Source: Phlegmacium glaucopus | Taxonomy: Eukaryota; Basidiomycota; Agaricomycetes; Agaricales; Cortinariaceae | DNA length: 64,000 bases | Assembly (NCBI GenBank): GCA_015039465.1 | Contig: MU130702.1 | Span: 518,861-582,860 of the forward strand | Reading direction: 5' to 3' | Shown here: piece after piece, positions 47,778 through 59,037 of the stretch | Numbering within the stretch: the first letter of the stretch is position 1 | Layout: every line of letters starts with the position of its first letter | Made by a program: the position numbers and the translations under genes | The notes under the pieces: generated by a model | The model's database searches: none | Seen by the model: only the letters and a program-made list of their open reading frames with translations | Told to the model about the DNA's origin: nothing

Positions 47778-50700
47778 ATGGACGCGTTCAATCGCAGGTA
47801 CGCGACATCGACTGTCTTGTAGTTTATGTTGACTTAGACTGCATCTTATTCTCTCCAGTGATCCGACAGATCAATCTCAGGCAACTGAAATGTTACAAGA
47901 ACTGCTAGCAAACGACAAGGACGCTAGCTGGAGACCCACTGAAGCTCATGCCTCGACCTCCAAACCTCATGCCACACACTCTAATGGATTCTCTTCCGAC
48001 TCAATTCCTTCTTCTCGAAACTCCAACTCTTTACCACACTACCATTTTCACGGTTTGGCATCTACTCAAACACAGTCCCAGCCATATGCAGAAGACGAGG
48101 CTATACTTGAAGGGTCCCAAAAAGAGAATATAGGAGCCGTAGAGCGGAGCAAAGACCCTTTGCCAATCTTTAGGCCTCCCTCTCCCCACGCCTCTCCCCC
48201 TAGGAACGCACCAGGCAAAGTAACTCATGTAGACAGTCGCAATGGTTTCCTTTCAACAAACAAGGTACGCATGTGGCCTTGTAGTCATCGAATGTATGGT
48301 TACACAAGAATCTTTAGGAACCCTCTAAAAAAACTCCCGCTACTGTTTCCTTTCAATCCCCTCGCCTAAAATCTGGCACCGGAACAGATCCAACCAAACA
48401 AGCCGCTCGTCATTCGCCTTATATGGCGACCTTTAAACCGCCTAGTCGTTATACACCACGTCCTCGTCCTCTATCTCGTACTTCTTCACAGGATTCATTC
48501 GCCCGTGATCCGTCTGAAGATCCCGAAGAACAGTTTCTCGCCAAGTCGAAACAATTTGCCATCCCTTTATCTGAACTGGGGCGTAATCCTGTGTCAGTGG
48601 ATGAAGGCCCCGATATAAGTGGCACTTCCAACCGTGAAATGTTTACTTACCCATCAAGTCGCCAGCAGCGTTTCACGTCTACGCCACAAGGCAGAGTATT
48701 AGTTGAGGCAACACCTTCTCATTCAGGCGGCTCTCAGGAGGATACATCCGAGAACCTTTCCGAGCCCATGGAAGCTACCCAGCTTCTGGATGAGCCTGAA
48801 ATCCAGGCTCATCCCAATAAGGCATTGGATGTGGATGGTAACGCTAGTGGCTATGAAAGCAGTGAACCCACCTCCAGTTTTGGCAGGTTTCTGGATGGCC
48901 AACGCGACCCGGAGCCAGATGAACAACCGACTCAACCATCGACTCAGCCAGAACATCCCCACATGTCAATTCCTCCATCAGGCCCGTTTCATGGTGGATG
49001 GAACGCTACTGCCGCTACGGGTACTGCAACGACATCTTATCCTCAATCTACTGGACCGAGATCGTTGGTTAGCCTTGTTAGACCGGAAAATCAATGGCGA
49101 TACCAGAAATATCAACAACCGAAGCAAATCATGCCCTCTATCCACGACTATCAGTCCCATTCAACAGGAGGACATATCTCTTCATTTGGCCAGGAAACAC
49201 AGCCATCACACCCTATACATTCATCTGCCGTTCCGAATCAATCATATCTTGTATCCAAACCTTCGTCAAATAGTCGGAATATATCTCCCCCCTTGCCCTC
49301 TCCAGTTGGCGATGCCATGGATATTGTGCCAGATTCTGAACCCATGGACTCTAATCAGCGTCATGTACCATCAACGAGCAATCGGCCTTCTCAAATTCCA
49401 TTTGCAACAAAGCACAACAGCAATGTAAATAATGAAGTGCGTCAGGATGTAGTTATGGGAAAAAATGGATCGGAATATGCTCCTCATCCAGGGGATGAAA
49501 TAGATGAGGATGATGATATCCCGCTGGCTGCCATGTCACGCAAGCAGTCTAAAGGCAAAACCGGGCCAAAAGTTGTTGACCAATGGAAGGGAAAGGCCCC
49601 ACAAAAGACGGTCCATTCTACTAAGCAAAACGACGTTAAGGTACGTTGAATGAGGTTAGAACGATTTTATTGCGCTCAATCCTGCTTCTCACTAGGGAAG
49701 GACTGGTGGAAATAAGGAGATACTAGACCAATCTTCGACAAAGGCTGCCCAAAAACTTGTTGTGGTCCCAGGCCCGTCAAGACGAACAGCCCGTTCATGG
49801 GAAGTAGGCGAAGTCCCTTCCTCCGTTCCCGAGCAGGATGTTGTGAACAACATTCGAGAAACCACTTCAACCAAGAAGGACGTTAAACCACTCCCTCAAT
49901 CCAAGCACAGGTCGAGGTCAACGTCAGCTGCACCAAAGGGACAACAACGCCAACTTTCAAACAGCATCAATGAGGAATCTGACGATTTGCCTCTGATGGC
50001 TCCCACTGACAATGACGACGGCACTGAACTTGCCGATGACGAATATCAAGATGCTGCGCCAGGACCATCATCCCGTAAACGCAAACGTGCGCCTTCAACC
50101 AAGGCTCCTGGTGCGAACGCAAAGGCTGCACCTAAACGTTCCAAGCGTTCAAACGCAACGCCCGCTGCGCGTGCCCGTTTACGCTCTGCTGCGTCAAACA
50201 CTGCGACTCGAGTTGTTGGTGCGCATGCTACGCGAGTTTTCGCTTTATGGAAGCAAGATGGACATTATTACTCGGGTATCGTCTATTCTATCGAAAGTGG
50301 TGATAAATATATGATCAAGTTTGACGACGGTACCGATGCTACTGTCAATATCGAGCAAATGCGGCGCTGTCAATTACACGTTGGGGATGATGTCCTCGTC
50401 GCCAATCGAACTAGAGTATCCAAGGTTGTCAGCGTCGACAAAATGGCTAAAAATGTTGTAGCTATCAATCTGGACGATGACATTGTCGATTTCGAGATCC
50501 GTGACATCCGAATTGCGCACAAAACCATTGCATATACTTGGAGAGATCGTGTTCTCTCTCCTGACACCATCGTGGCGGCAGTAAAGCCAACCAAGCTAAA
50601 GTCGAGCCCATCACCTTCCAAGCTCTCGGTAACTAGTGTCCCGCCCGTTAGAGGCGATCGTAAAAAGGTCCTTGCCAAGACAGGACTAATTGTCACACTC

Positions 50701-51599
50701 AGTGCTGCCAATGGCAACTGGGAGAAGGACAAAGAAAATGTCATGAACGGAGTCAAGAACAGTGGTGGATTTGTTATTGACGACCTTTCGACTGTCCTCC
50801 AGATGGAGGGCAGGCATTCCATGAACAATAGTCGTTGGGTCATTGGGAAGGCCGATGCCAAGTGGATCGGAGGCGATGAAATCGAGCGTCTCTTCTTGCT
50901 GGCCGACGATCCAAACCAAAAACCAAAGTTTTTAATTGCTCTTGCTTTGGGTATTCCATGTCTGTCAACGGCGTGGCTTCGTGATTCAGTTGACTGTGTA
51001 AGTTCCTCCAACGCTTTGATTCACTTTATTATTGAAATACGCTTTGAAGGGCGAAGAAAAGGATTGGTTGGGCTATATGTTGCCCCAAGGATATTCCACC
51101 ATCTTGAACGCTCGACCTTCTCAGCAGATTGATGTTGACTGGGGCAACAGCGTTCATCAACTTAAACATATCATGTCGAACGCTGTCGCTAGCAAACTCT
51201 TTGCAGAAAAAAGCATACTTTGTGTTGGGCCCGAAATGGTGCCGCAACCCAAAGGGAAACGAGTATGTTCAAACAACCTTGTGACCACCTGTCTATCTCA
51301 TATTAAACTGTTTTTCTAAGAGAGCCGGGATCGATGAAAAATCTCAGGAAGCAATCAATGCTGTTGCACGCATCATCTTGTCCATGGGTGCAGATCGCGT
51401 TGAGGCTGTGACTGAGCCAAGATATGCTGATAACAACTTATCGGACTACGATTATGTTGTTATCCGAGAGGCCGGTCACTATCAGCCTGCGTTCGCGGAA
51501 TGCACCACCGTCCATTGGGGCTGGGTGAAAGATTGTTTGATTGCTTCTCGTTATCTACCCCTGCCTGACTGGCCTGCAGAGTCCTCGCAGGAAGCTTGA
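47778..51599 (+). CDS. Checkpoint mediator, Crb2/Rad9/53BP1 type (Tudor + tandem BRCT)
   Basis: Six exons (47778-47797, 47859-48264, 48318-49640, 49696-50997, 51050-51262, 51321-51599) encode 1180 aa. The long N-terminal half is disordered and rich in SQ/TQ sites (about a dozen, for example STQTQSQP, SSQDSF, GGSQED, PTQPSTQ), a typical ATM/ATR substrate cluster. A Tudor-like module follows: VFALWKQDGHYYSGIVYS, YMIKFDDGTDATVN, VGDDVLVANRTRV. Two BRCT domains close the protein: the first ends in GIPCLSTAWLRDSVD, the second in YDYVVIREAGHYQP and HWGWVKDCLIASRYL. This order matches Crb2, Rad9 and 53BP1, which bind modified histones at breaks and activate the effector kinase. ACGCGT boxes upstream fit cell-cycle control. 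Confidence 0.87.
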
Positions 51600-51880
51600 T
51601 TTCCTTTTGCATTCTTGGATTCCCCATGACAGAGTACTAACGTCACGGTTTGGAAGAACGAAACAAAAGCACATTCTAATCCATCTTGCTATATTTTTCC
51701 TTAAATGTTTGAACGTTCATGTATAATCCCCATGTTTTATATACAACCGCATCAGCTTGTTAGCAGTTTTCTCACGATTTAGAGATTTTACATAATAAAG
51801 CAACTTCCTGTTCATGAACAACCCTGCACATCGTCCATTTGTTAACTTGTTTAACACATTTCCTCAAACATTCTCTAACA

Positions 51881-54401
51881 ATGAGTGAAGAGGAAGGGGA
51901 GTATGAAGTTGGTAAAGTAGACACCATTGCCGCCACCTTCTAGCTCTCATTTATGGGTTCACAGAATCAGTTACCGAAGCACGCGCAGAGGTCCAGCGAT
52001 TCGGACGAGCGAAGAAACCGAAACTTATATGGGTAAGTGTTATTTCTGTTGTACAAGCCCACTATTTCCTGAATTTTCTCCATCTTAGAAATATCGCGTC
52101 AGAGTAAGGTTCCGACACCACATCTCATTTTACTTGGTTTGACCTAGATCTTTGTAGTGGAAGGGATACAAACCTGAGGATGATACGTGAGTACAAACAT
52201 TGTTCAAGCTGCCACGCATTTATATTTTTGCTCCTTGCATGGCATCTTTAGCTGGGAGCCCATCGAGTCCTTCAATGATTCCGAGCACATAGTCACAACC
52301 TTTTGGGAACGAACAAATACAAATGGCAGAGATATTCACGACTTGACCTTGTTCCAAGAAGGAGAAACGTTTCTCCCATTAGGGCCACCCCGTAAGCAAT
52401 CACAACCTACCTCTATCAGAGAGAGCATCGTTTAAGTTTTTTACAGGTCACAAAATAAAACGCAAGTCAAGCCTTAAAACATTGGCTATGCCACCTCCAG
52501 AAGACGTCCAGCTCATTAAAAGCAAATCGCCTACACCGGGACCTAGCTCCAAAATTTCCGAGAAGCGACGACATACCGAACTTGAGGCAAGTGTGGAAGA
52601 CTCAAATCGGCCATCTAAACGAGCACGCGAAGATATTGCCCGTCCCATCCAAAATTTCCCAACCCAACGTCGAGAGGAAAATCTGGTGTCGGAGAGATTG
52701 CAGGATATAGGAAGAAACCGTCCCCAACCGACCCTCTCATTCTCGACTCCGTCATCTAATAAGAAAATTTTACGAAGAATCCCCTCTCCAGAGGTGATTC
52801 CCGACTCTGATGAAGAAATGAATGGCCCTATAGCCTTGACGATGAATTTTATCACCCCTAGCGACATCGACGAATCCAATCTGGCATTAGGGTCTACGAA
52901 ACCAGGATCACTATCGGTACACACTTCCGAACACGAAGCGGCTCTTGAATTTCATCCACTTTTTGACGAGGAACCCATAGAGAAAGTACCTACACTTCGA
53001 GCCCATTTAGCAGAACCTCGAGTAAAGATGGTTGACGACCCAAATCTCAGCAATATGGAAGGCGCTATTCTTGCCAAAGCACATGCAGTTGCCCGAATGA
53101 ATGCGGAACCTTCCTCCAGCAAATCGACCGTCTTGCCCTCCAACTCTCCTCAGAGTGATAAAAAACGTGCAAAACCAGGGCCTGGTCGATCATCTGCAGG
53201 ACTTATGAAAGTCAAGAACACCAGCTCACTCCTGACTTTTTCTAAAGGTTCACTCACAACTGTCAAAGGCAAATATGTCAAAGAAAAGACACGGGGGCAT
53301 GCTGACAATCTGCAAATCCGAGATGACCCTCCTCCCGATATGGTGGAAGTTGATAATGCAGTCATTGAGAATCCTCCGCCTGCACCTCCCACAGGAGAAG
53401 AATTGTTACGGTTGGCTGGCCTCGATACTGGAATCGCTGATGCTCTTCCCGACTATGAGGACAATCCTTCGCAAATGGATGTTATCCAGCCCATTCTACC
53501 AGAGGCTGCTGAACCTATGACGCCGACCCTTGATACGGGGAAGGACAACGAATCTGTCTCGTTGCACAGGGAAAGGTCTGCAGCATGTCTTTCTTCCGAC
53601 ATGAATCTAATCAATTTCGCATAGCATCGAACTTGCTAAGGAGAAATTGTTCCCTACGGAGTCACTTTACAATGTCCCCGGCTCACTAGATAACAAATGG
53701 AAACGACCGACCATCTTTGGTCCCTTGTAAATATGTCTTATTCATTTCATGATTGTAAAGGTCTAACTATGTACAGAGGTTTGGGTTCTGAATCGCATTC
53801 AATCCCCGAGCAGTAAGTGAGCCAACATCCTGTTAAAACCAGACTTGAGCCAATGGTTTTAGGCTGAAAACGTCCCAACTATATCTAAACCTTGATTCCT
53901 CCATTTCAATTCCCATCTCTTTGCTAGATGCTCCGGGTCGACCGTCAGACTTTCTGAGCGTTCAGATTGGGAACAAGGGTCCATCCGGTAAATTTTACCA
54001 CATGCAGGCGGCTCTTGCTCTCCTGGGAACATTGCGTGCTAGTGGAACATCTGCGATCGTGGTCGTTGACGAGTACGGTTCAGCCGAGGATAAGGATCAT
54101 TTCAATCGTTTCTCGGCACGACTTGAACAGGGTGACATCGTAAGCTGTTTCCTCGCTGCTGAAGCTCAAAAGTTCCAATTTTTTCTCCTAGTTTGTAGCC
54201 GTCGCCGGGGTTCAAATACTGGTATTCTGTTCATCTACCGCCATAGTCGTATCTCAAAGGTTGAACGCACCGACAGCCCTTCTGAATGAGCCAGGCAAAA
54301 TTTTAGTCTCCCAAGTCAATATTGAAAATTATTCCGGCTATGCCGACGCCGCCGCTGATGCAGATGGCAGACGCTGGACCCAGTATATCTCAGAACATTA
54401 G
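51881..54401 (+). CDS. Chromodomain protein with an unassigned C-terminal domain
   Basis: Ten exons sum to 2037 nt (678 aa): 51881-51911, 51965-52032, 52089-52103, 52158-52186, 52252-52391, 52447-53575, 53625-53726, 53777-53812, 53863-54139 and 54192-54401. The N-terminus is a chromodomain: EGEYEVESVTEARAE, then LIWKYRVRWKGYKPEDDTWE with PIESF, with the aromatic cage residues (Tyr of YEV, Trp of RWKGY and Trp of DTWE). A basic Ser/Pro-rich, likely disordered stretch covers about residues 100-460. The last 190 residues look folded (LYLNLDSSISIPISLLDAPG, YHMQAALALLGTLRASGTSA, FVAVAGVQILVFCSSTAIVV). I do not recognise that domain. Exon 3 is 15 nt. The role is inferred as histone-methyl-lysine reading, possibly heterochromatin. 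Confidence 0.82.
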
Positions 54402-54502
54402 ACAACGAAAGCTCCTTCAACTTGGCCTGATCCTCAAAAAGCAATCTCACCATTCTTGCTGTCTACTTATCACACCTGTCACAAGCACGTGTTCACTACG
54501 CG

Positions 54503-54508
54503 ACGCGT
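54503..54508. promoter_or_regulatory. MluI cell-cycle box upstream of rad54
   Basis: ACGCGT, preceded by an overlapping ACGCG, lies about 120 bp before the RAD54 start codon in the 228-bp gap after the chromodomain gene. Fungal repair genes are often G1/S-regulated through this motif; here it is inference. Confidence 0.5.
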
Positions 54509-54629
54509 TGCTTGGCCGTATTATAATTTCTCTTGCGCTTACCATACTTAAATAAATGCGAAATCATCCCAAAACTATCAAGTACGCAGATTAGCTTTTC
54601 TCACTTCCTGACTCTGCAAAAACCACGTA

Positions 54630-57600
54630 ATGCTGAGGCGTATTCCAACAACGAAGGATGGTAAGGTTATGGACAGGTTGCAAGAAAGCACCCGTATCAA
54701 CCGTCCATTCAAGCCCCCAACCCAAGCCCCAGCAGATCGCGTGCAGCCTCAACGTAAACGAAAGCGAGTTTCGTACAAAGGACAGGAAAACGATGGCTCT
54801 GACTCGGACGAAGGACGTACACGCAAAAAGAAGAAGACTTCTATGGACAAAGATGGCGTCTACCACAATGAGCAGGAGCTATTAGATGCAATTCCAAAGT
54901 ATCCAGTCTATTCTGTGAAACCCTTCAGCCAAGTTGGCTCGCGCAAGTTCCATCTCCCGTCTATGATGAGCAAAGATGGTAAACCTGTTGCCTTGCTAGC
55001 GACCCATGCATCTCTTGGTATCCGACCACAGGCGAAGATTATTCCACGCCCGTTGCACGATCCTATGCAAGATCATGCGATAGTCTTGTACGACCCAACT
55101 ATCGACGATTGTGAAACAGACGAAGAGAAGAAACAGAGAGAAACAGAGGAGGCAAAGGTCCAGGCAGAAAAGGAAGCGAGGGAAAAGACAGCTGGACTAT
55201 ATAACCCCCACAAGAGCTTGAAAGTCCTGCTCGGTGAGGGAAACAAAAAAATTGAAATTAGCAGGGTCCCCGTCGTGATCGACCCATGTCTATCCAAAGT
55301 TCTTCGACCTCATCAAGTTGAAGGTGTCAAGGTGCATCTACATCATTGTGTTACTAGTTGTTTCGTTGCGTTGACTGGTCGCTTTAGTTCCTGTACAGAT
55401 GCACAACAGGGATGATCGTGGATAATCAATATGGTTGCATCATGGCGGACGAGATGGGTCTCGGAAAGACATTGCAATGTATTGCGCTGCTGTGGACCTT
55501 GTTGAAACAGTCCCCGCTTCCAGGAAAACCCACAATCGAGAAGTGTATCATTGCATGCCCCTCAAGTTTGGTCAAAAATTGGGCCAACGAATTAGGTATA
55601 TAAGGCCCTCAATTTACATTGCTTTTGGACTATACTTAAATTTGTGCAGTGAAATGGTTGGGCAAGGACACTTTGACTCCATTAGCAATCGACGGCAAAG
55701 GCGCAAAATCAGACCTATTGCAGGCTGTAGCGCGATGGGTGGCAGCGTGTGGCAGGAACGTAACCCAACCAGGTATGTAACATGAAATGCTTGCCGTATG
55801 AAACCAGATCTAACTTCTGAATCCCATCTTAGTAATGATTGTGTCTTATGAGACTCTTCGTACCCTCTCAGTCTACCTTGCAAATTGCCAGATTGGGCTA
55901 CTGCTCTGTGACGAAGGTCATAGGTTAAAAAATTCAGGTTTTATACATTCTATTATATTTATTTCGCTTCCTCATTTTCCTTCGTTGCAGATTCATTAAC
56001 TTTTCAAGCTCTAACTGCGTTGAAAGTTACTCGTCGAGTAATCTTGACTGGTACCCCCATACAGGTCGGTCTGTAGATGTTTATGTATAAATTCCATTAA
56101 AATGACTAATGGTCCATAGAATGATTTGACCGAGTATTTTTCTCTGCTTAATTTTGCCAACCCAAACTTTCTTGGTTCTAAAAATGAATTTCGGAAGAAT
56201 TTTGAGCATGCTATTATTCGTGGGCGGGACTCCATGGCGAGCGATAAAACCAAAGCCGAATGCGAGAAGAAGCTAAAAGAATTGGGCGGACTTGTAACGA
56301 AGTTTATTATCCGCAGAACAAATGATCTCTTATCCAAGTATCGTAAGCTTTCTCGTTTTTTTTTTTCGTTCCTAGATTTGATATTCACATCTGTCATCGT
56401 ACCAGTGCCAGTCAAGTACGAGCAAGTTGTATTCTGTGGATTATCAGAATTCCAGCTTGCCTTGTATCGATTGTTTATTGTGTCACCCGAGATCAGGGCA
56501 CTACTTCGTGGTCAAAATTCGCAACCGTTGAAAGCTATCAATATTCTAAAAAAACTATGCAACCATCCAGAACTACTTAACTTGCCTGACGATCTCAAAG
56601 GTTCTGACCACCTCATACCTGATGGCTTTGCTGGAGCTGGAGCCAGCACGAGGGACAAAGGTCGTAATCAGACCGTACGTTGTGATTGGAGTGGAAAGTT
56701 TTTGGTTTTAGAAAGGTATAATTTTTCTAGTCTCAGTTCTATGTCCTTAGCTGAACATTCATAAAAGATTCTTGCACCAAATTCGTACCCAAACAGACGA
56801 CAAAATAGTATTGATCAGCAATTATACCCAGACACTCGATCTTTTCGAGAAGCTCTGTCGCAACAAAAAGTGACTGGTCTTTGTTTTGAATCTGACCCTT
56901 CATTCGACGTTGATGATGACAGATATGGGTTCTTCCGATTGGATGGAACCATGACAATCACTAAGCGACAGAAACTCGTTGACCAATTCAATGACCCTAA
57001 CAGCAAGGAATTTATTTTCTTGTTGAGCAGTAAAGCTGGCGGATGTGGTATCAATCTTATCGGTGCTAATCGTCTAGTCCTGTTTGACCCCGGTCAGCTG
57101 TTTTTCTTTTCATTCGAATGTATGCGTCATATCTGACAACCACCACAGATTGGAATCCAGCAGCCGATCAGCAAGCGCTGGCGCGTGTTTGGCGTGATGG
57201 TCAGAAGAAAGAGTGTTCGCCCTGTTCCTCCATTCCAATAGATCTTATTCAAAGTATTCCAAACATGCAGGTTTTGTCTATCGTTTCATTTCGACCGGCA
57301 CAATCGAAGAAAAAATATTCCAGCGACAGGCCAACAAGCAGGCCCTCTCATCGGCAGTCGTTGACGAGAAGGAAGACACAGAGCGCCATTTTTCTATAGA
57401 TGCGCTAAGGCAACTGTTCGATTTCAACGAGAAAACGTTGTGCGATACTCATGATACTTTTCAATGCAAACGATGTAAAGACGGCATACAGAAAGCAAAG
57501 GCACCAGCGCTCCTATACGGAGATGCAAGCACGTAAGACCCCTCTCATCCTAATAGGCTTTTTACAAAACAATTGGCTTGACAGGTGGAACCATTTTACG

Positions 57601-57693
57601 AATGCAGAATTGAAGAATAACCATGACGATCTCTTGAGAGCGGAAGTTGGCTTGCCAGAGGTTTCCTTCGTATTCCAGTATATTAGCCATTGA
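54630..57693 (+). CDS. rad54: DNA repair and recombination translocase Rad54
   Basis: Rad54 is the Snf2-family dsDNA translocase that partners Rad51 in strand invasion. Twelve exons sum to 2454 nt (817 aa). After a basic N-terminus come the helicase motifs: [15 protein letters not shown], motif [13 protein letters not shown], motif [14 protein letters not shown] (DEGH box, as in Rad54), motif [30 protein letters not shown], then motifs IV-VI in [33 protein letters not shown] and [38 protein letters not shown] is typical. It ends with the Rad54 zinc-type segment [13 protein letters not shown] and a short tail. All introns are GT-AG. Confidence 0.96.
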
Positions 57694-57763
57694 GTAGAGG
57701 ATGTACAAGATATTAGAATGCTAATGGTACAGTTAAATAATTGAGATACAACAGAAATTATTG

Positions 57764-58946
57764 TCATTGCACAACTTCTTCCCAGCTACCCCATTCTCCA
57801 TCGACTCTACGGACATGGATTTTCTCCCCTGCGGGGCCGAAATATGATGCTTTGAACCAAGATTTTATTTCTTCTTCACCAAAAGGGCCAAAAGTTTCTG
57901 TCGTTTGTCCTGCGTCTAGAGAACTCCACTTGTACTCGTATTTTATATCGGCCGATGGCGGTTCCCAGGAGGGCTCGACTTTGCCCGACGAGCGTACGCT
58001 GCGGACTATTTCCTCATAGGTCTTGGAATAAATGTCTGCGTCTCCTAGAGACATGAGACTGGAAGCCAAGTGTGTGATCTGTTCGATATCTGTAGGACCG
58101 GTATGAGATTTATCAATGTCCATATGTCTATATAGAAAATGTGAGACTGCAGCGTGTACACATAGCGAGGAGAGGGATGCACCGTTCATTTTTCTGAGGC
58201 TTTTTGGCACGCGAACCGAGGCGTTGCAAAGCCTCGAGGACTGTTTCGCCTTTCTTGAGCATAGGCAAGAGTTCCCTCTCCATTGCGTCTTGTCCACCAG
58301 AATCTTCCAACTCTCTCTCTTCGGCTTCTAATTTCTCTCTTTGCTTCTTCTCCTGGTCTCGCTTGCGTCGTCTGGCCAGCTTGATCTCCGTGTCATCAAG
58401 ACCTTCCATCCAACGGTCGTGGACACTATGAGGGTCAAATGTCCTAACATAAGTTCCATCTTCTGTAAATTTTCCTTCCTCCATTTCCTCCCTCATATTA
58501 AACGAGGATAATTCAAAGCCCATGCCTTCTTTTTTCTTCTTTTCAGCTTCGTCTTGATCTACTGGCTCGTCGATATCCGACTCTGAATCGGAGCCAGAAT
58601 GAGGCCCAAATTCTTGGCCCTCGATATCACCTAGACGCATGAACTTGTCCTGTGTCTTGCCAGACTCTTCTTTCTCCTCTTTCTCGGTGGAGGCGAACAT
58701 GTCATCATCATCGTCAGGGCCACGTTTTTTCCTGCTGTTAACGACACCCTCGCCATCATCGCTGGAGTCTGATTCGTAGCCTTCATTTTTTACTTTGCCT
58801 CTACGAGAAGGTTGCTCGAGGGCTGAATCTACCTGTTCTGCAAAGTTTGTTGGGTCATCTGTAGGATCTACAAAGCGAGTTTTTTTTGGTTTATGATTGT
58901 CAGAATTGAAAGAAACGGCTGTTCGCTTTTGGCCTGCGGAGACCAT
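57764..58946 (-). CDS. Lin1/CD2BP2-like GYF protein (U5 snRNP-associated)
   Basis: Two exons (58183-58946, 57764-58127) encode 375 aa. The protein starts MVSAGQKRTAVSF and is acidic and Ser-rich. FDPHSVHDRWMEGLDD and IKLARRRKRDQEKKQREK are characteristic of the CD2BP2/Lin1 family. The C-terminal GYF domain is YEYKWSSLDAGQTTETFGPF, then EEEIKSWFKASYF, close to the GPFxxxxMxxWxxxGYF pattern but with KASYF in place of xxGYF. Family members bind U5 snRNP Prp6/Dib1-type partners and proline-rich ligands. A TTG-initiated upstream extension of three codons was rejected in favour of the ATG. Confidence 0.87.
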
Positions 58947-59037
58947 GGTAGTCAAAGGCGGACCGGGGTATGACTAAATTAGTCAATTATGTACTTATCA
59001 AGCTGAGTTCGTTCTTGAGCTTGAACCTCAACACTCA

